A stretch of DNA of 64,000 nucleotides, from assembly GCA_964017065.1 (NCBI GenBank), contig OZ024786.1, positions 8,003,047-8,067,046 on the forward strand, in the 5' to 3' direction. The DNA comes from Haliclona indistincta. Taxonomy: Eukaryota > Porifera > Demospongiae > Haplosclerida > Chalinidae. Each line of letters starts with the position of its first letter. The stretch's first letter is position 1. Positions 63,709-64,000 of the stretch are shown piece by piece. The notes below the pieces were generated by a model, which ran no database searches, was not told where the DNA came from, and worked only from the letters and a program-made list of their open reading frames with translations. A program made the translations under genes and the position numbers.

Positions 63709-64000
63709 CACTTGAACAATTTAAAGTTTTGATTTTTGTTCTGTAACTTTCATAATTTTGATAGTTTGATAGTAGTTATAATAGTTTGATTTGAGTTTTG
63801 ATCATAATAAGATGATGTTTAACAACCAAATGGACTTTAAAGTCCATTCGGTCCATTAAAGTCAAGTCCATTTGTCTGCATGTGCCTAATTCTTTTATGA
63901 GCAAGCATGGGTGGACATTCATGATGCTTTTCAGCAGCAATATCTGCTCCAGTGATTGCACGTGTATACTCGATACACGTATTTTCATACGAATATAAAC
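63709..64000. other. No gene; AT-rich
   Basis: Contains a small palindromic cluster around 63830-63870 (ATGGACTTTAAAGTCCAT). Otherwise featureless. Confidence 0.4.

Noticed and set aside
1..64000. tRNA, rRNA and snRNA genes
   Set aside because: I saw no cloverleaf with A- and B-box sequences or rRNA core motifs on reading; a covariance-model search would be needed to exclude small RNAs.

Overview
The window looks like repeat-rich accessory DNA from a metazoan, most probably a demosponge. This is an inference. The evidence is: genes split by GT-AG introns of about 50 bases; a TRAF (MATH) domain remnant; CPEB-type RNA-binding pieces; a G2E3-like N-terminal region; and a wide mix of eukaryotic transposons (Mutator-like, Harbinger, hAT, Crypton-type tyrosine recombinases, Copia, Gypsy, BEL/Pao). 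There are no operons, and no rRNA, tRNA or CRISPR that I could recognise.

Layout. 1.7-6.6 kb: an intact four-exon gene for an unrecognised 311-aa protein; its introns hold four inverted-repeat transposons, three of them in one intron. 9.5-11.9 kb: a broken Mutator-like (MULE) transposase on the minus strand. 12.8-15.2 kb: an eleven-exon gene that, once spliced, shows a PD...ELK nuclease-like core. 18.4-21.4 kb: a MULE remnant and a decayed Copia element. 22.6-26.4 kb: the longest MULE, with three zinc knuckles and a C-terminal OTU protease domain, split by one homopolymer frameshift. 27.4-31 kb: a coiled-coil exon and two copies of a G2E3-like N-terminal region. 31-32 kb: a decayed second copy of the 311-aa gene. 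32.4-36.5 kb: a MULE copy interrupted by a Crypton, then a second copy of the nuclease-like exon and a second Crypton-type recombinase. 36.9-40.2 kb: a PIN-like/SAM gene interrupted by a complete Harbinger transposon (37242-39962) that has matched ends, a target duplication and two intact genes.

41.8-48.4 kb: a rearranged tyrosine-recombinase-like gene, a fragment with a KGVYFDGH motif, and a tandem array in which the same TATA box occurs three times, twice in front of a glutamine-rich first exon. 49-57 kb: tandem copies of a DUF7869-like element carrying nested Harbinger, hAT, MULE and Gypsy fragments. 57.7-60.4 kb: a CPEB copy whose two halves lie in opposite orientations, and a hAT transposase pseudogene. 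60.7-62 kb: a BEL/Pao integrase end with the start of its 3' LTR. 62.1-63.7 kb: unrecognised exons and a broken TRAF domain.

Few genes here act together. The main exceptions are the two Harbinger proteins (DDE transposase plus Myb-like partner) and the fused domains of the MULE protein. The host-like genes most worth attention are the 311-aa gene, the nuclease-like gene and the G2E3-like gene, because each has a second, damaged copy in the same window.
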